Source of the DNA: Desulfobulbus alkaliphilus
GTDB lineage: Bacteria > Desulfobacterota > Desulfobulbia > Desulfobulbales > Desulfobulbaceae
Direction: 5' to 3'
DNA: 64,000 bases
Assembly (NCBI RefSeq): GCF_016918545.1
Contig: NZ_JAFFQC010000021.1
Location: forward strand, 1 to 64,000
In this document: in pieces, positions 27,168 through 36,338 of the stretch
Numbering within the stretch: the first letter of the stretch is position 1
How the letters are laid out: every line of letters begins with the position of its first letter
Made by a program: the position numbers and the translations under genes
The notes under the pieces: generated by a model
Database searches by the model: none
Seen by the model: only the letters and a program-made list of their open reading frames with translations
Told to the model about the DNA's origin: nothing

Positions 27168-27935
27168 TTAGAACATGAAACGGAAGGATGTGACGATGTT
27201 GTGGCTGTGCGGATTGTTGATTTCCGCACCATTGATGACCGCGTGGGAATTGCCAAGGTACTCGTATCCCAAGTCAATGGCCATCTGTTCGTCGAGATTG
27301 AAGGTAACACCTAAGCCGCCTTTATAGGCAAAGACGCTTTCGGAATGGTTGACCCAGGAGGTTCCGCCGGTGAAATTATCAACCAAGGGGGCATTCAGAT
27401 CATAGCGACCGTATCCGGCACCCACCGTTGCATAGACGGAGACCATATCCACCACGGGGAACTCGTAAGTACCATTGACCATATAGGTCCGCAATTTGAC
27501 ATCGCCGTCGGTATCGGACATATCCGCTTTTTGATCGGCGAATTCAACTTCGACCCTGAAGGCGCCGACTTCCATGTTGATGACTTTACCAACGGCAAGC
27601 TGCACACCCCAGCCCATATCGGTATCGATATATCTGCTGAGGAAGTCCTGCTGCTTGGGCCAGACCAGTTTCACGCCGGCGCGGACATACCAGGGATTCC
27701 ACGGTGGCTCTTCCAGTCTGGTGATTCTCTGTTCATGGTCTTCGAGCTGAGAACCATGGGCGGAAAGCAGCTCATTCTGCTGCGCCTGTGAAGATTGCAG
27801 ATCGTCGATTTGCTGCTGGCACTCATCCGGACAACCATCATCATAGATCATTTGTTTGCCCGGGCCGCCTGCAAGCACGGAATTTGCTGTCAACATGAAC
27901 GCCGAAACAGCCAAGACACTCATTATTTTTTTCAT
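27168..27935 (-). CDS. Outer-membrane beta-barrel protein with N-terminal coiled coil
   Basis: 255 residues from the ATG at 27935. Signal peptide MKKIMSVLAVSAFMLTANSV with cleavage after LA. Residues about 33-75 form a short coiled coil with a CPDEC pair (QQQIDDLQSSQAQQNELL; HEQRITRLEE). The rest is an OmpW/OprF-like small barrel (YVRAGVKLVWPKQ; YATVGAGYGRYD; MAIDLGYEYLG) ending in Phe (TSFRFMF), the BAM recognition signature. It probably trimerises through the coil. Single gene with its own promoter and terminator. Confidence 0.82.
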   Translation of the reverse strand: MKKIMSVLAVSAFMLTANSVLAGGPGKQMIYDDGCPDECQQQIDDLQSSQAQQNELLSAHGSQLEDHEQRITRLEEPPWNPWYVRAGVKLVWPKQQDFLSRYIDTDMGWGVQLAVGKVINMEVGAFRVEVEFADQKADMSDTDGDVKLRTYMVNGTYEFPVVDMVSVYATVGAGYGRYDLNAPLVDNFTGGTSWVNHSESVFAYKGGLGVTFNLDEQMAIDLGYEYLGNSHAVINGAEINNPHSHNIVTSFRFMF

Positions 27936-28090
27936 ACCATCTACCCCACTGTGATGAGACTTTATGACCATCTGGGCGTTATTGCCCGAAAAAACCCTCA
28001 AGACTTGATACGCATTCTTTTGCCTGATCACGAAGAGTCTGCTCAGGAGATGTGGACTGCAGCATAGTGTCCTCTTCACGCTTGCTGACT

Positions 28091-28119
28091 AATATAACAA
28101 AGACAATGATCGCTGGCAA
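28091..28119 (-). promoter_or_regulatory. Sigma-70 promoter of the barrel gene
   Basis: TTGCCA (28119-28114) and TATATT (28096-28091) on the minus strand with a 17-bp spacer. Predicted start near 28084, giving a leader of about 150 nt, which is long enough for post-transcriptional control. Confidence 0.75.
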
Positions 28120-28420
28120 TATTGTTTGCATAAAAATACAAAATTTTGAACGAAAGTGCCAGGTTTTTTTCAGCTGATTGTTTTTGCAAAGGAAAAAAGT
28201 TCAAAAAATAGATCACAGGTAATTCTCAGCAACACTTTTCGATCAGATCTTGACGAAGGGCAGGCGTATCAGCTAGAGAGTGTCTGATCAGAAACGAGAC
28301 ACTCTGTTGTCCATCGAGGTGTGCTGAGAAATGTTCCCGTGGATATAGTGGCTCTGTTTCGAGGATTCCGCTGCAAGTATACGCTGAGTACTGCAAGGGT
28401 AAGGTACGTAAGGAGGTGTT
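28120..28420. other. Intergenic stretch without a gene
   Basis: Divergent gap between the barrel gene and the namZ-like gene. A/T-rich on the left; AGGAGG at about 28410 is the ribosome site of the right-hand gene. No other structure recognised. Confidence 0.5.
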
Positions 28421-29590
28421 GTGATACGAACAGGCTTGGAACAAATATGCGGATCCCCGGAAAAAATCCCTGAAGGGCGACGGCTGGGATTGTTGTCCAA
28501 CCAGGCCTCCACCGACCACGGATACCATCATGCTCGCGATCTGCTTTGCCGGGCGTTCCCCGGTCGGTTGACCGCCCTGTTCTCGCCGCAGCACGGTTTT
28601 TTCAGCGAAAAGCAGGACAATATGATCGAGTCTGATCACAGTATCGATCAGGTGAGCGGGCTGCCGGTGTATTCTCTTTACGGCGAAACGCGCAAACCAT
28701 ACCCGTCCATGTTTGCCGACATCGATGTCCTCCTAGTTGATCTCATCGATGTGGGCACAAGAGTCTATACCTTCATCTGGACCGTGGTCCATTGCCTGGA
28801 AACAGCCGTGGCCACGGACGTCAAGGTTGTGATTCTCGATCGGCCCAATCCCATTGGCGGTCATCTGGTTGAAGGCAATCTGCTTCGTGAGGACTGCGCT
28901 TCTTTTGTCGGCCGTTGCCCAATTCCCATGCGCCATGGACTGACCATCGGTGAATTAGCCCTGTTCTGCAACCGGGAGATGCAGATCAACGCTGATCTCG
29001 ACGTGATCCCCATGGCAGGTTGGAAACGGCACATGATGTTTCCAGCCACCGGCTACCCCTGGGTGTTCCCCTCGCCCAACATGCCTTCCCCCGCCACGGC
29101 TCTTGTCTATCCTGGTCAGGTGCTTTGGGAGGGTACCAATATTTCCGAGGGCAGGGGAACCACTCTGCCTTTTGAGCTCTTTGGGGCGCCGTTTTTTCAT
29201 CAGGAGGAAATACTGACAATGCTGGCCAGGACAGCTTTGCCCGGGTGCCGGCTGCGACCGTTGCGATTTGAACCGACCTCCGGGAAATGGGCGGGTCAGG
29301 GGTGCAATGGATTTCAAATTCATGTCACCGATCCCGAAGTGTTCCAGCCCTATCGGACCAGTCTTGCACTGCTCCAGGCGGTCCGCAGTCTCTACCCGGA
29401 CCATTTTGCTTATAAAGAACCGCCCTATGAGTATGAATACCAGCGGCTGCCCATGGACCTCATTCTTGGTGACCGGTCTGTGCGCCTGGCTGTGGAGGAT
29501 GGGGTGCTCATTGAGGAACTGGAGCGGGAATGGCAGACTGAACTGCAGACCTATCGGCAGCGCAGCAGCACTCTTTTTCTTTACGATTGA
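28421..29590 (+). CDS. DUF1343 / NamZ-like exo-beta-N-acetylmuramidase
   Basis: 389 residues, GTG start 5 bp after AGGAGG. Family signatures are visible: LGLLSNQASTDHGYHHARDL, LFSPQHGFFSEKQDNM, VLLVDLIDVGTRVYTFIWT, LDRPNPIGG and VYPGQVLWEGTNISEGRGTT. DUF1343 includes NamZ, which removes terminal MurNAc from murein fragments. There is no signal peptide, so it would act in the cytoplasm unless the start is misjudged. It fits a murein-recycling role near lipid A and glmS genes. Confidence 0.85.
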   Translation: MIRTGLEQICGSPEKIPEGRRLGLLSNQASTDHGYHHARDLLCRAFPGRLTALFSPQHGFFSEKQDNMIESDHSIDQVSGLPVYSLYGETRKPYPSMFADIDVLLVDLIDVGTRVYTFIWTVVHCLETAVATDVKVVILDRPNPIGGHLVEGNLLREDCASFVGRCPIPMRHGLTIGELALFCNREMQINADLDVIPMAGWKRHMMFPATGYPWVFPSPNMPSPATALVYPGQVLWEGTNISEGRGTTLPFELFGAPFFHQEEILTMLARTALPGCRLRPLRFEPTSGKWAGQGCNGFQIHVTDPEVFQPYRTSLALLQAVRSLYPDHFAYKEPPYEYEYQRLPMDLILGDRSVRLAVEDGVLIEELEREWQTELQTYRQRSSTLFLYD

Positions 29591-29746
29591 AGATTGAAGG
29601 AAATTGCAGTAAGGTCTGACCCTTCCGGTCGACACAGGTGCAGTAGAAGAGAAACGGCATCAGCACAGGGGGTTAGAATGCGGTCGTTCCGGTGTTTCTC
29701 GTATGCCTGACACATTGAACCTTTTTTTCTTTCTGGAGTCTGTCCT

Positions 29747-30814
29747 GTGACCCGCGAATATACTCTGCAACAACTGGCTGACCTGGTGGGGGGCAGGGTG
29801 GAGGGTGATCCGCAGTTGTCCGTACGAGGATTGAACGGCATGGAATATGCCGGTCCCAATGAACTGACTTTTGTCCTCAGCACAAAGCAACTGCCTCTGC
29901 CGGCAGGCTGCAAGGCTGCCGCCTGTATCGTCCCCGAGGGTGCCGGTCCCCTGGACATCGCCACCATTGTCAGTGATCAGCCTTCGGTGGCAGCCGCCCG
30001 GATCCATACCCATCTCCTTGCCCGGCCTTTTATCACCAGGGGGGTCCATCCCTCGGCGGTGATCGGCAAGGAGTGCCGCATCCCCTCGGAGGTGACCATC
30101 GGTCCGCTGGTCTGCCTGGGAGATGGCGTGGCTCTGGGGGAGCGGGTGACCATCGGGGCCGGTGTCGTCATTGGTGCGGGCACGGTCATTGGTGAGGAGA
30201 GTGTCATCCACGCCAATGTCACCATCGCGGAGCACTGCACCATCGGCAAACGGGTTATGATCCACCATGGCGCGGTGATTGGCAGCGATGGTTTTGGTTT
30301 TGCCACCGACATGAGCGGCTGTCATTATAAAAAGCCACAGGTCGGTACGGTCCGCATTGATGATGATGTCGCCATCGGGGCCAATGCCTGCGTGGATCGG
30401 GCTGCCTTTGGCACCACCTGGATCAAAGCCGGAGCACAGATCGACAACCTGGTTATGGTTGGCCATAACGTGGTGGTGGGTGAACATTCAATCCTGGTGG
30501 CTCAGGCCGGTATTGCCGGCAGCACCACTCTGGGGCGAAATGTTGTCCTTGGAGCCAAGGCCGGAGTTGCTGGACATCTCCGCCTGGGAGACCGGGTCAT
30601 GGCCGCAGCCATGAGCGGAATCCACAACAATCAGCCGCAAGGGGCCAAGGTCGGTGGCGCTCCCGCCTTTGAAATTAAACAATGGGGCAAGGCGACCGCC
30701 GTCTACAGCCGTTTGCCGGAAATGGCCAGGGAGCTGCGGCGCTTGCGTAAAGAAGTGGAACGGCTCAGCGAACTCCTTGCCCGAACAGAAGATCAACGGA
30801 GTGAAGAACAATGA
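29747..30814 (+). CDS. lpxD: UDP-3-O-acylglucosamine N-acyltransferase
   Basis: 355 residues, GTG start. An N-terminal uridine-binding domain ([15 protein letters not shown]) leads to a left-handed beta-helix of hexapeptide repeats, with the catalytic His in [16 protein letters not shown] and a C-terminal helical tail. It adds the N-linked hydroxyacyl chain in lipid A synthesis (third step). It overlaps fabZ by 4 nt. The operon order lpxD-fabZ-lpxA-lpxI supplies both acyl-ACP substrate and disaccharide precursors. Confidence 0.96.
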   Translation: MTREYTLQQLADLVGGRVEGDPQLSVRGLNGMEYAGPNELTFVLSTKQLPLPAGCKAAACIVPEGAGPLDIATIVSDQPSVAAARIHTHLLARPFITRGVHPSAVIGKECRIPSEVTIGPLVCLGDGVALGERVTIGAGVVIGAGTVIGEESVIHANVTIAEHCTIGKRVMIHHGAVIGSDGFGFATDMSGCHYKKPQVGTVRIDDDVAIGANACVDRAAFGTTWIKAGAQIDNLVMVGHNVVVGEHSILVAQAGIAGSTTLGRNVVLGAKAGVAGHLRLGDRVMAAAMSGIHNNQPQGAKVGGAPAFEIKQWGKATAVYSRLPEMARELRRLRKEVERLSELLARTEDQRSEEQ

Positions 30815-31263
30815 CCAGAGAGCGGGATGTGCAACTGCCCATCGATATTAAGGGGATCATGGAAATTCTGCCGCACCGATACCCATTCCTCATGGTTGAT
30901 CGGATCGTGGAATTGGAAATGGGGGTCCGTATCACCGGCGTAAAGAACGTGTCCATGAACGAGCCTTTTTTTCAGGGCCATTTTCCCGGTGAACCGGTCA
31001 TGCCCGGGGTTATGATACTCGAGGGCCTGGCCCAGACCGGGGGAGTCCTTTCTTCTCTGTCCAGTCCGGAGCTGATCGGCAGGCTGGTGTATTTCACCGG
31101 AATCGACAAGGCCAGGTTCCGCAGGGTGGTTCGTCCAGGTGATCAGTTGGTGTTCAAACTGGAAATGATCAAGCAGAAAGGCAAGGTCAGTAAAATGTCG
31201 GGCAGGGCTTATGTTGATGACCAGCTGACAACGGAAGCTGAAATGATGGCGACCTTTGCCTGA
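30811..31263 (+). CDS. fabZ: 3-hydroxyacyl-ACP dehydratase
   Basis: 150 residues of hot-dog fold with the catalytic pair His ([13 protein letters not shown]) and Glu ([11 protein letters not shown]) and the loop [17 protein letters not shown]. It dehydrates 3-hydroxyacyl-ACP in fatty-acid elongation and so competes with LpxA and LpxD for hydroxyacyl-ACP, which explains the conserved clustering. Starts on an ATGA overlap with lpxD. Confidence 0.97.
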   Translation: MTRERDVQLPIDIKGIMEILPHRYPFLMVDRIVELEMGVRITGVKNVSMNEPFFQGHFPGEPVMPGVMILEGLAQTGGVLSSLSSPELIGRLVYFTGIDKARFRRVVRPGDQLVFKLEMIKQKGKVSKMSGRAYVDDQLTTEAEMMATFA

Positions 31264-31315
31264 TTATCCGCGGATAGGGGGCTGATACGCTGGATCAGCC
31301 ATCCGATGCAACTAT

Positions 31316-31352
31316 CCTGAATCCGTGACGGACGAACGCTCACGGATCCAGG
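31316..31352. repeat. TIR element copy B, minimal 37-bp form
   Basis: CCTGAATCCGTGA and TCACGGATCCAGG are joined by only 11 bp (CGGACGAACGC). A deletion derivative holding just the two termini; forms a 13-bp hairpin between fabZ and lpxA. Confidence 0.85.
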
Positions 31353-31445
31353 ACTATGTCTTACTTTGTACCCGATGAACGAATTCGATATATTGAGCAA
31401 CGGCAGTATAGCCGTTGCGTCTCTTTTTTTCAGGATACTGCACCC

Positions 31446-32243
31446 ATGAACATCCACCCCACTGCGGTCATCGACACCAGAGCGCAACTTGCCGAAGCGG
31501 TGACCGTTGAAGCCTATGCTGTTATCGACGGACCAGTACGGATCGGTTCCCAATCCAGGATCGGTTCCCATACGGTGATTTCCGGACAGACCACCATCGG
31601 TGCCCGGAACACCATCGGCTCTTTCTGTTCCATCGGTGCGCCGCCCCAGGACATCCATTACAAAGGGGAGCCTACTGAACTGACCATAGGTGATGATAAT
31701 CTGATCCGTGAATATGTCTCCATCCATCGGGGCACGGCAAAAGGGAAGGGCAGGACTCTCATCGGCAATCGGAATATGATTATGGCCTATTGCCACGTCG
31801 CCCATGACTGCACCATTGCCGATCATGTGATTATGGCCAATGTGGCCACCCTGGCCGGCCATGTGGAGATCGGCAATCATGCCAACCTCGGTGGGTTGGT
31901 GGCGATCCATCAGTTTTGCCGGATCGGTGATTATTCCTATGTCGGCGGCATGTCCGGCATCGGTCTTGATGTCCCGCCCTATGTGATCATGGAGGGGACC
32001 CGGAATCAGATGCGCATCGCCGGTATCAACAAGATTGGCCTGCGCCGTTCCGGCATGGATCGGGGCACTATCAAAAATCTTGAAGAAGCTTTCAAAATCC
32101 TGTTTCGTTCTCCCCATCTCCTCCTCAGGGATTCACTGGCGTTTCTGGAAACGGAAATGAAGGATTGCCCTGAGGTCCAGTTGATGGTTGATTTTTTTCA
32201 TTCCAGCAAACGCGGTGTGGTCAAGCGGACCATCGATGACTGA
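31446..32243 (+). CDS. lpxA: UDP-N-acetylglucosamine O-acyltransferase
   Basis: 265 residues from the ATG at 31446; the upstream in-frame ATG at 31356 would add residues absent from LpxA. Hexapeptide beta-helix (MNIHPTAVIDTRAQLAEAV), HRGTAKGKG loop, catalytic His in TLAGHVEIGNHANLGG, and a helical C-terminus with the RNQMRIAGINKIGLRR stretch. It catalyses the first lipid A step, O-acylation of UDP-GlcNAc. It overlaps lpxI by 8 nt. Confidence 0.96.
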   Translation: MNIHPTAVIDTRAQLAEAVTVEAYAVIDGPVRIGSQSRIGSHTVISGQTTIGARNTIGSFCSIGAPPQDIHYKGEPTELTIGDDNLIREYVSIHRGTAKGKGRTLIGNRNMIMAYCHVAHDCTIADHVIMANVATLAGHVEIGNHANLGGLVAIHQFCRIGDYSYVGGMSGIGLDVPPYVIMEGTRNQMRIAGINKIGLRRSGMDRGTIKNLEEAFKILFRSPHLLLRDSLAFLETEMKDCPEVQLMVDFFHSSKRGVVKRTIDD

Positions 32244-33084
32244 GAATGCCTCGAGGCCGGCCATTGGTCTGATCGCTGGTGGTGGTCAGTTTCCCTTGCT
32301 TTTTGCCGAGGCGGCACGCAAGCGAGGTCGCAGGGTTGTGGCCATTGCCCATACGAACGAAACCCTGACCGAACTCAAAGACCATGCTGATGTTATTTAT
32401 TGGGTCAAATTGGGACAACTGGGAAAAATCATCCGTTATTTTCGCAGCGAGCAGGTCGAGGAGACCGTTTTTGCCGGCACCATCACCAAGACACGCATCT
32501 TTCATGATGTGCTTCCCGATTTAAAAGGGCTCACCCTGTGGAGCAAGATCGATACCCGCCTTGACGACGCCATTCTCCGCGCTGTGGCTGCCACGCTCGA
32601 GGAAGAAGGTATCCAGGTGCTGGCCTCCACCTGTTATCTGGATCACCTGTTCTTTCCTCGGGGAGTGCTGAGCCGTAAAAAACCTTCAGCAGCCCAGATG
32701 GAGGATATTCGTTTCGGCTGGTCCATTGCCCGGGCAGTGGGCAGTCTTGACATCGGTCAATGTGTGGTGGTTCGCGATCGCAGTGTGCTGGCAGTGGAGG
32801 CTATTGAGGGAACCGATGCCGCTATCCGCCGGGGAGGAGAGCTGGCCGGATCCGGGGCGGTAGTGGTCAAGGTGAGAAAACCCGGGCAGGATTTCCGTTT
32901 CGATCTGCCGGCAACCGGTGTTGGGACTATCGAAACCCTGGTAGCTGTCAAAGGGGCGGTCCTGGCTGTGGAGGCTGGAGAATCTTTGCTTTTTGACCGT
33001 GAAGCCATGGTCCGGGCCGCTGATCGCGCCGGGATCGTTGTCGTCGGGCTGGGAGAGGATGAACAGGGGGATTTACGCTGTTGA
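32236..33084 (+). CDS. lpxI: UDP-2,3-diacylglucosamine pyrophosphatase LpxI
   Basis: 282 residues of the DUF1009/LpxI family: IGLIAGGGQFPLLFAEAARK at the start, DARLDDAIL-type segment (KIDTRLDDAILRAV), CVVVRDRSVLAVEAIEGTD and KVRKPGQDFRFDLP. It hydrolyses UDP-diacylglucosamine to lipid X, replacing LpxH of gamma-proteobacteria. The ATG at 32236 overlaps the lpxA stop by 8 nt. LpxI is typical of alpha- and delta-proteobacterial lineages. Confidence 0.94.
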   Translation: MTENASRPAIGLIAGGGQFPLLFAEAARKRGRRVVAIAHTNETLTELKDHADVIYWVKLGQLGKIIRYFRSEQVEETVFAGTITKTRIFHDVLPDLKGLTLWSKIDTRLDDAILRAVAATLEEEGIQVLASTCYLDHLFFPRGVLSRKKPSAAQMEDIRFGWSIARAVGSLDIGQCVVVRDRSVLAVEAIEGTDAAIRRGGELAGSGAVVVKVRKPGQDFRFDLPATGVGTIETLVAVKGAVLAVEAGESLLFDREAMVRAADRAGIVVVGLGEDEQGDLRC

Positions 33085-33090
33085 CCTGAA

Positions 33091-33135
33091 CCTGAATCCG
33101 TGACGGCTGGTCTGACGAACGCTCACGGATTCAGG
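33091..33135. repeat. TIR element copy C, minimal 45-bp form
   Basis: CCTGAATCCGTGACGGCTGG, then TCTGACGAACGC and TCACGGATTCAGG. A second internal-deletion derivative, between lpxI and asnS; the 13-bp arms are perfectly complementary. Confidence 0.85.
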
Positions 33136-33190
33136 CTGAACAAACAGCCCGTTACGAAATTGACAGACATAAGAGACGGATAGGGAGAGT

Positions 33191-34579
33191 ATGGGTATGC
33201 GGAACATGATACGGATCGTTGATCTCCTCAACCAGCAACCGGTGGGTGAGACCATTGAGGTGTGCGGCTGGCTGCGGACCCGTCGCGACTCGGGTGCTCT
33301 TTCTTTTCTGGAGATCAACGACGGGTCCTGTCTTGCCGGTTTGCAGGTGGTGGCCGAGGAAAGCCTTGCCAATTATGCCACTGAAGTTTCCCGACTCACC
33401 ACGGGCTGCTCGCTCCGGATCCAGGGTGTGCTGGTCGCTTCGCCGGCCAAGGGGCAGGACGTGGAGGTGCAGGCGACAACCATCACCGTGATCGGCTGGG
33501 CCGATCCCGAAACCTACCCGCTGCAGAAAAAACGTCACAGCTTCGAATATCTCCGTTCGATCAGCCATCTTCGTTCCCGGACCAATGCCCTGGGGGCAGT
33601 TGCCAGGGTCCGTAGTACCCTCAGTTTCGCTATCCATCGCTTTTTTCATGAGCAGGGGTTTCTCCAGGTCCACACGCCGGTCATCACCACCTCTGATTGT
33701 GAAGGCGCGGGGGAAATGTTCACGGTGACTTCGCTGGAACCTGCCCAAATGCAAGGGTCGGCCCCCTTTTCCGGGGATTTTTTCGGCAGGCGGGCGGGAT
33801 TGACGGTCAGTGGTCAGCTACAAGCCGAGATTTTTGCCTTGAGCCATAGCCGCGTGTATACCTTCGGGCCGACATTCCGGGCGGAGAATTCCAATACCAG
33901 CCGCCATCTGGCAGAGTTCTGGATGTTGGAGCCGGAGATGGCCTTCTGCGATCTGAATGGTAATATGGAGATGGCCGAGGTCATGATCAAGTATCTGGTC
34001 AAGGCGGTCCTTGCCGAATGTGCGGAGGACCTTGAGCTGTTTGACCGATTTATCGCCAGGGGGGTACACAAGAAATTGACCCGGCTCAGTGATCGTCCCT
34101 TTGTTCGTCTGACCTATACCGAGGCCATTGCCGAGTTGGAACGGTCGAGCCGCAGGTTCGACTTTCCGGTCCAGTGGGGCCTTGATCTGCAGGCTGAGCA
34201 TGAGCGCTATCTTTGTGAAGAGGTGGCTCAGGCACCAGTGATCGTCACCAATTATCCCAAAAAGATCAAACCCTTTTATATGCGTCTCGATGATGACGGT
34301 CATACCGTGGCGGCCATGGATATTCTGGTGGCCGGTATCGGAGAGCTGGTCGGTGGCAGTCAGCGGGAGGAGCGGTATGACCTGCTCGCCCAGCGGATGA
34401 CTGAGGCTGGGCTCGACCTCGATCAGTATAGCTGGTATCTGGACCTGCGCCGCTATGGTTCCGTGCCCCATGCCGGGTATGGCCTGGGGTTTGAACGATT
34501 GGTCCAGTTTGTCACCGGAATGAGCAATATCCGTGACGTTATTCCCTTTCCGCGTACGCCGGGCAGCGCTCCTTGCTGA
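33191..34579 (+). CDS. asnS: Asparaginyl-tRNA synthetase
   Basis: 462 residues; AGGGAG lies before the ATG at 33191, with an alternative ATG at 33197. N-terminal OB-fold anticodon-binding domain (VCGWLRTRRDSGALSFLEIN), then the class II catalytic core: motif 2 FGPTFRAENSNTSRHLAEFW and motif 3 GYGLGFERLVQFVTGMSNIRD. It charges tRNA-Asn. The asparagine-type residues (AENSNTSRHLAEFW) distinguish it from AspRS. The 3' end overlaps the longest possible hflX frame. Confidence 0.95.
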   Translation: MGMRNMIRIVDLLNQQPVGETIEVCGWLRTRRDSGALSFLEINDGSCLAGLQVVAEESLANYATEVSRLTTGCSLRIQGVLVASPAKGQDVEVQATTITVIGWADPETYPLQKKRHSFEYLRSISHLRSRTNALGAVARVRSTLSFAIHRFFHEQGFLQVHTPVITTSDCEGAGEMFTVTSLEPAQMQGSAPFSGDFFGRRAGLTVSGQLQAEIFALSHSRVYTFGPTFRAENSNTSRHLAEFWMLEPEMAFCDLNGNMEMAEVMIKYLVKAVLAECAEDLELFDRFIARGVHKKLTRLSDRPFVRLTYTEAIAELERSSRRFDFPVQWGLDLQAEHERYLCEEVAQAPVIVTNYPKKIKPFYMRLDDDGHTVAAMDILVAGIGELVGGSQREERYDLLAQRMTEAGLDLDQYSWYLDLRRYGSVPHAGYGLGFERLVQFVTGMSNIRDVIPFPRTPGSAPC

Positions 34580-34621
34580 CTGGCCCTGGCGTGGAGGTGC
34601 AGGGAAAGGTTGCGGGATAAC

Positions 34622-34637
34622 AAGGAGGCTTGCCATC
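34622..34637 (+). promoter_or_regulatory. Strong Shine-Dalgarno facing an in-frame ATC (hflX start)
   Basis: AAGGAGG (34622-34628) is followed after 6 bp by ATC (34635-34637) in the hflX frame. No ATG, GTG or TTG in that frame lies within suitable distance. HflX homology begins only a few residues later. Either AUC is used as a rare start codon or a base was read wrongly (ATG to ATC). Confidence 0.55.
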
Positions 34638-36275
34638 GCGGGAATCACTGGTCACATCAATGGGCTGAAGCCCAAACAGCTGCGGGATCTCGAGCGGCTG
34701 GCTCAGAAAAAAATGCGGCCCGAGGACATTATCGGCCGTGAGGTTGCCCGTGCTCTGGCGGAGATTTCCACGGAGTTGAACCGGCGGGTCGGGCTCCTCA
34801 TCCATCGGTCCGGGCGTATAGAAACGGTCATCGTCGGTGATTACGACCGGATCACCATACCCGCCCTGGCCGGTGTCGGAGCCGCCGGTGGACGACTGCG
34901 CGGCCTGCGTTGCGTGCATACCGTGCTGGGCCGGGCCGCGGCGGTGAGTGAAGAAGACATTATGGATCTGGCCTGCCTGCGGCTCGATCTGATGGCATCC
35001 CTGACCATCAGGGAAGGGTTGCCGGACCTGCTGCACACGGTGCATCTCATTCCCCGTCAGATTGACGGCCGCGACTGGACCACGTTGCCTCCGGTTCATC
35101 CGGCCAATGTGCAGCAATCCTGCCTCAGCCTCATCGAGGCCCTTGAGGAGGAATTCGTCCGGGAACGGCCGGTGCTCGATGTCGACCAGGGGAAGGATCG
35201 CGCCATTCTTGTCTCGGTCACCACCGGCTCGAGGAGCGAGGCTGAGGAATCCCTGGCCGAGTTGGTCGAACTGGCCCGCTCCGCCGGGGTCGAGGTGCTC
35301 GGGCAGGTGCTGCAGCGACGGAAGCAAATGCATCCCCGCTTTATCCTTGGTCGCGGCAAGCTGGTGGAGATCATGCTGATGAGTTTGCGTATGGGGGCTA
35401 ATCTGCTCCTTTTCGATCAGGAACTCAGCCCATCCCAGATTCGTTCAGTCACCGATCATACCGATCTGCGGGTGATCGATCGGACGCAGTTGATTCTCGA
35501 TATTTTTGCCAGTCGGGCCCGCTCCCGGGAAGGAAAGCTCCAGGTCGAAATGGCCCAGCTCAAATACATGCTGCCCAAATTGACCACCCGTGACGACGCC
35601 CTTTCCCGTCTGACCGGCGGTATCGGTGCCCGCGGACCGGGGGAGACCCGCCTGGAGATCGACCGGCGGCGGATCAATGACCGCATTGCCCGCCTGAGCA
35701 AGGAACTGAAGGGTGTGGGGAATCAGCGCTACCACCGACGAAGTCGACGGCGAAAGCGTGATGTACCGGTGATCTCTCTGGTGGGTTACACCAATGCCGG
35801 CAAGTCCACGCTCCTCAACACCCTGACCAAAAGTGATATCCAGGCTGAGGATCTGCTGTTCGCCACCTTGGATCCCACCAGCAGGCGGCTGCGTTTTCCC
35901 CAGGACATGGAAGTGATCATCACCGATACCGTTGGCTTCATCCGTCATCTGCCCGCTGATCTGCTCAAGGCTTTTGAATCAACACTGGAGGAATTGCTCG
36001 AAGCCGACCTGTTGCTTCATGTCATCGATGTATCCAACCCGGCCTGGCCGCGTCAGGTGGAGGTGGTGGAGTCGCTGCTGACCAAACTGGAACTGGATAC
36101 CATTCCCTGTCTCAAAGTGTTCAATAAGCTTGATCTGGTCGATCCCGAGGATTACGGACAATTACCGAGCAACGAGGAAGGGGTGGTGGTCAGTGCTCTG
36201 CGGGCTGAAACGCTGACTCCGTTGTTAACCAGAGCATGGACCATGTTGCGGGAGTCAGTGGACCGGCGGGAATGA
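34635..36275 (+). CDS. hflX: HflX-type ribosome-associated GTPase
   Basis: About 546 residues if translation starts at the ATC. N-terminal region GHINGLKPKQLRDLERL and an HflX subdomain, then the conserved linker GIGARGPGETRLEIDRRRI and a GTPase domain with G1 GYTNAGKSTLLN, G3 DTVGFI and G4 NKLD. HflX splits stalled or heat-damaged 70S ribosomes. The longer form uses an N-terminal extension of about 110 residues seen in some delta-proteobacterial HflX. The frame is open to a GTG at 34533 inside asnS, which lacks a ribosome site. Confidence 0.9.
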   Translation: MAGITGHINGLKPKQLRDLERLAQKKMRPEDIIGREVARALAEISTELNRRVGLLIHRSGRIETVIVGDYDRITIPALAGVGAAGGRLRGLRCVHTVLGRAAAVSEEDIMDLACLRLDLMASLTIREGLPDLLHTVHLIPRQIDGRDWTTLPPVHPANVQQSCLSLIEALEEEFVRERPVLDVDQGKDRAILVSVTTGSRSEAEESLAELVELARSAGVEVLGQVLQRRKQMHPRFILGRGKLVEIMLMSLRMGANLLLFDQELSPSQIRSVTDHTDLRVIDRTQLILDIFASRARSREGKLQVEMAQLKYMLPKLTTRDDALSRLTGGIGARGPGETRLEIDRRRINDRIARLSKELKGVGNQRYHRRSRRRKRDVPVISLVGYTNAGKSTLLNTLTKSDIQAEDLLFATLDPTSRRLRFPQDMEVIITDTVGFIRHLPADLLKAFESTLEELLEADLLLHVIDVSNPAWPRQVEVVESLLTKLELDTIPCLKVFNKLDLVDPEDYGQLPSNEEGVVVSALRAETLTPLLTRAWTMLRESVDRRE

Positions 36276-36338
36276 AAAGGAGAGCGACCCCAGGAACACC
36301 GGCGCGGATGGGATGAGGTGAGCGGGAGTCTGGATTAA

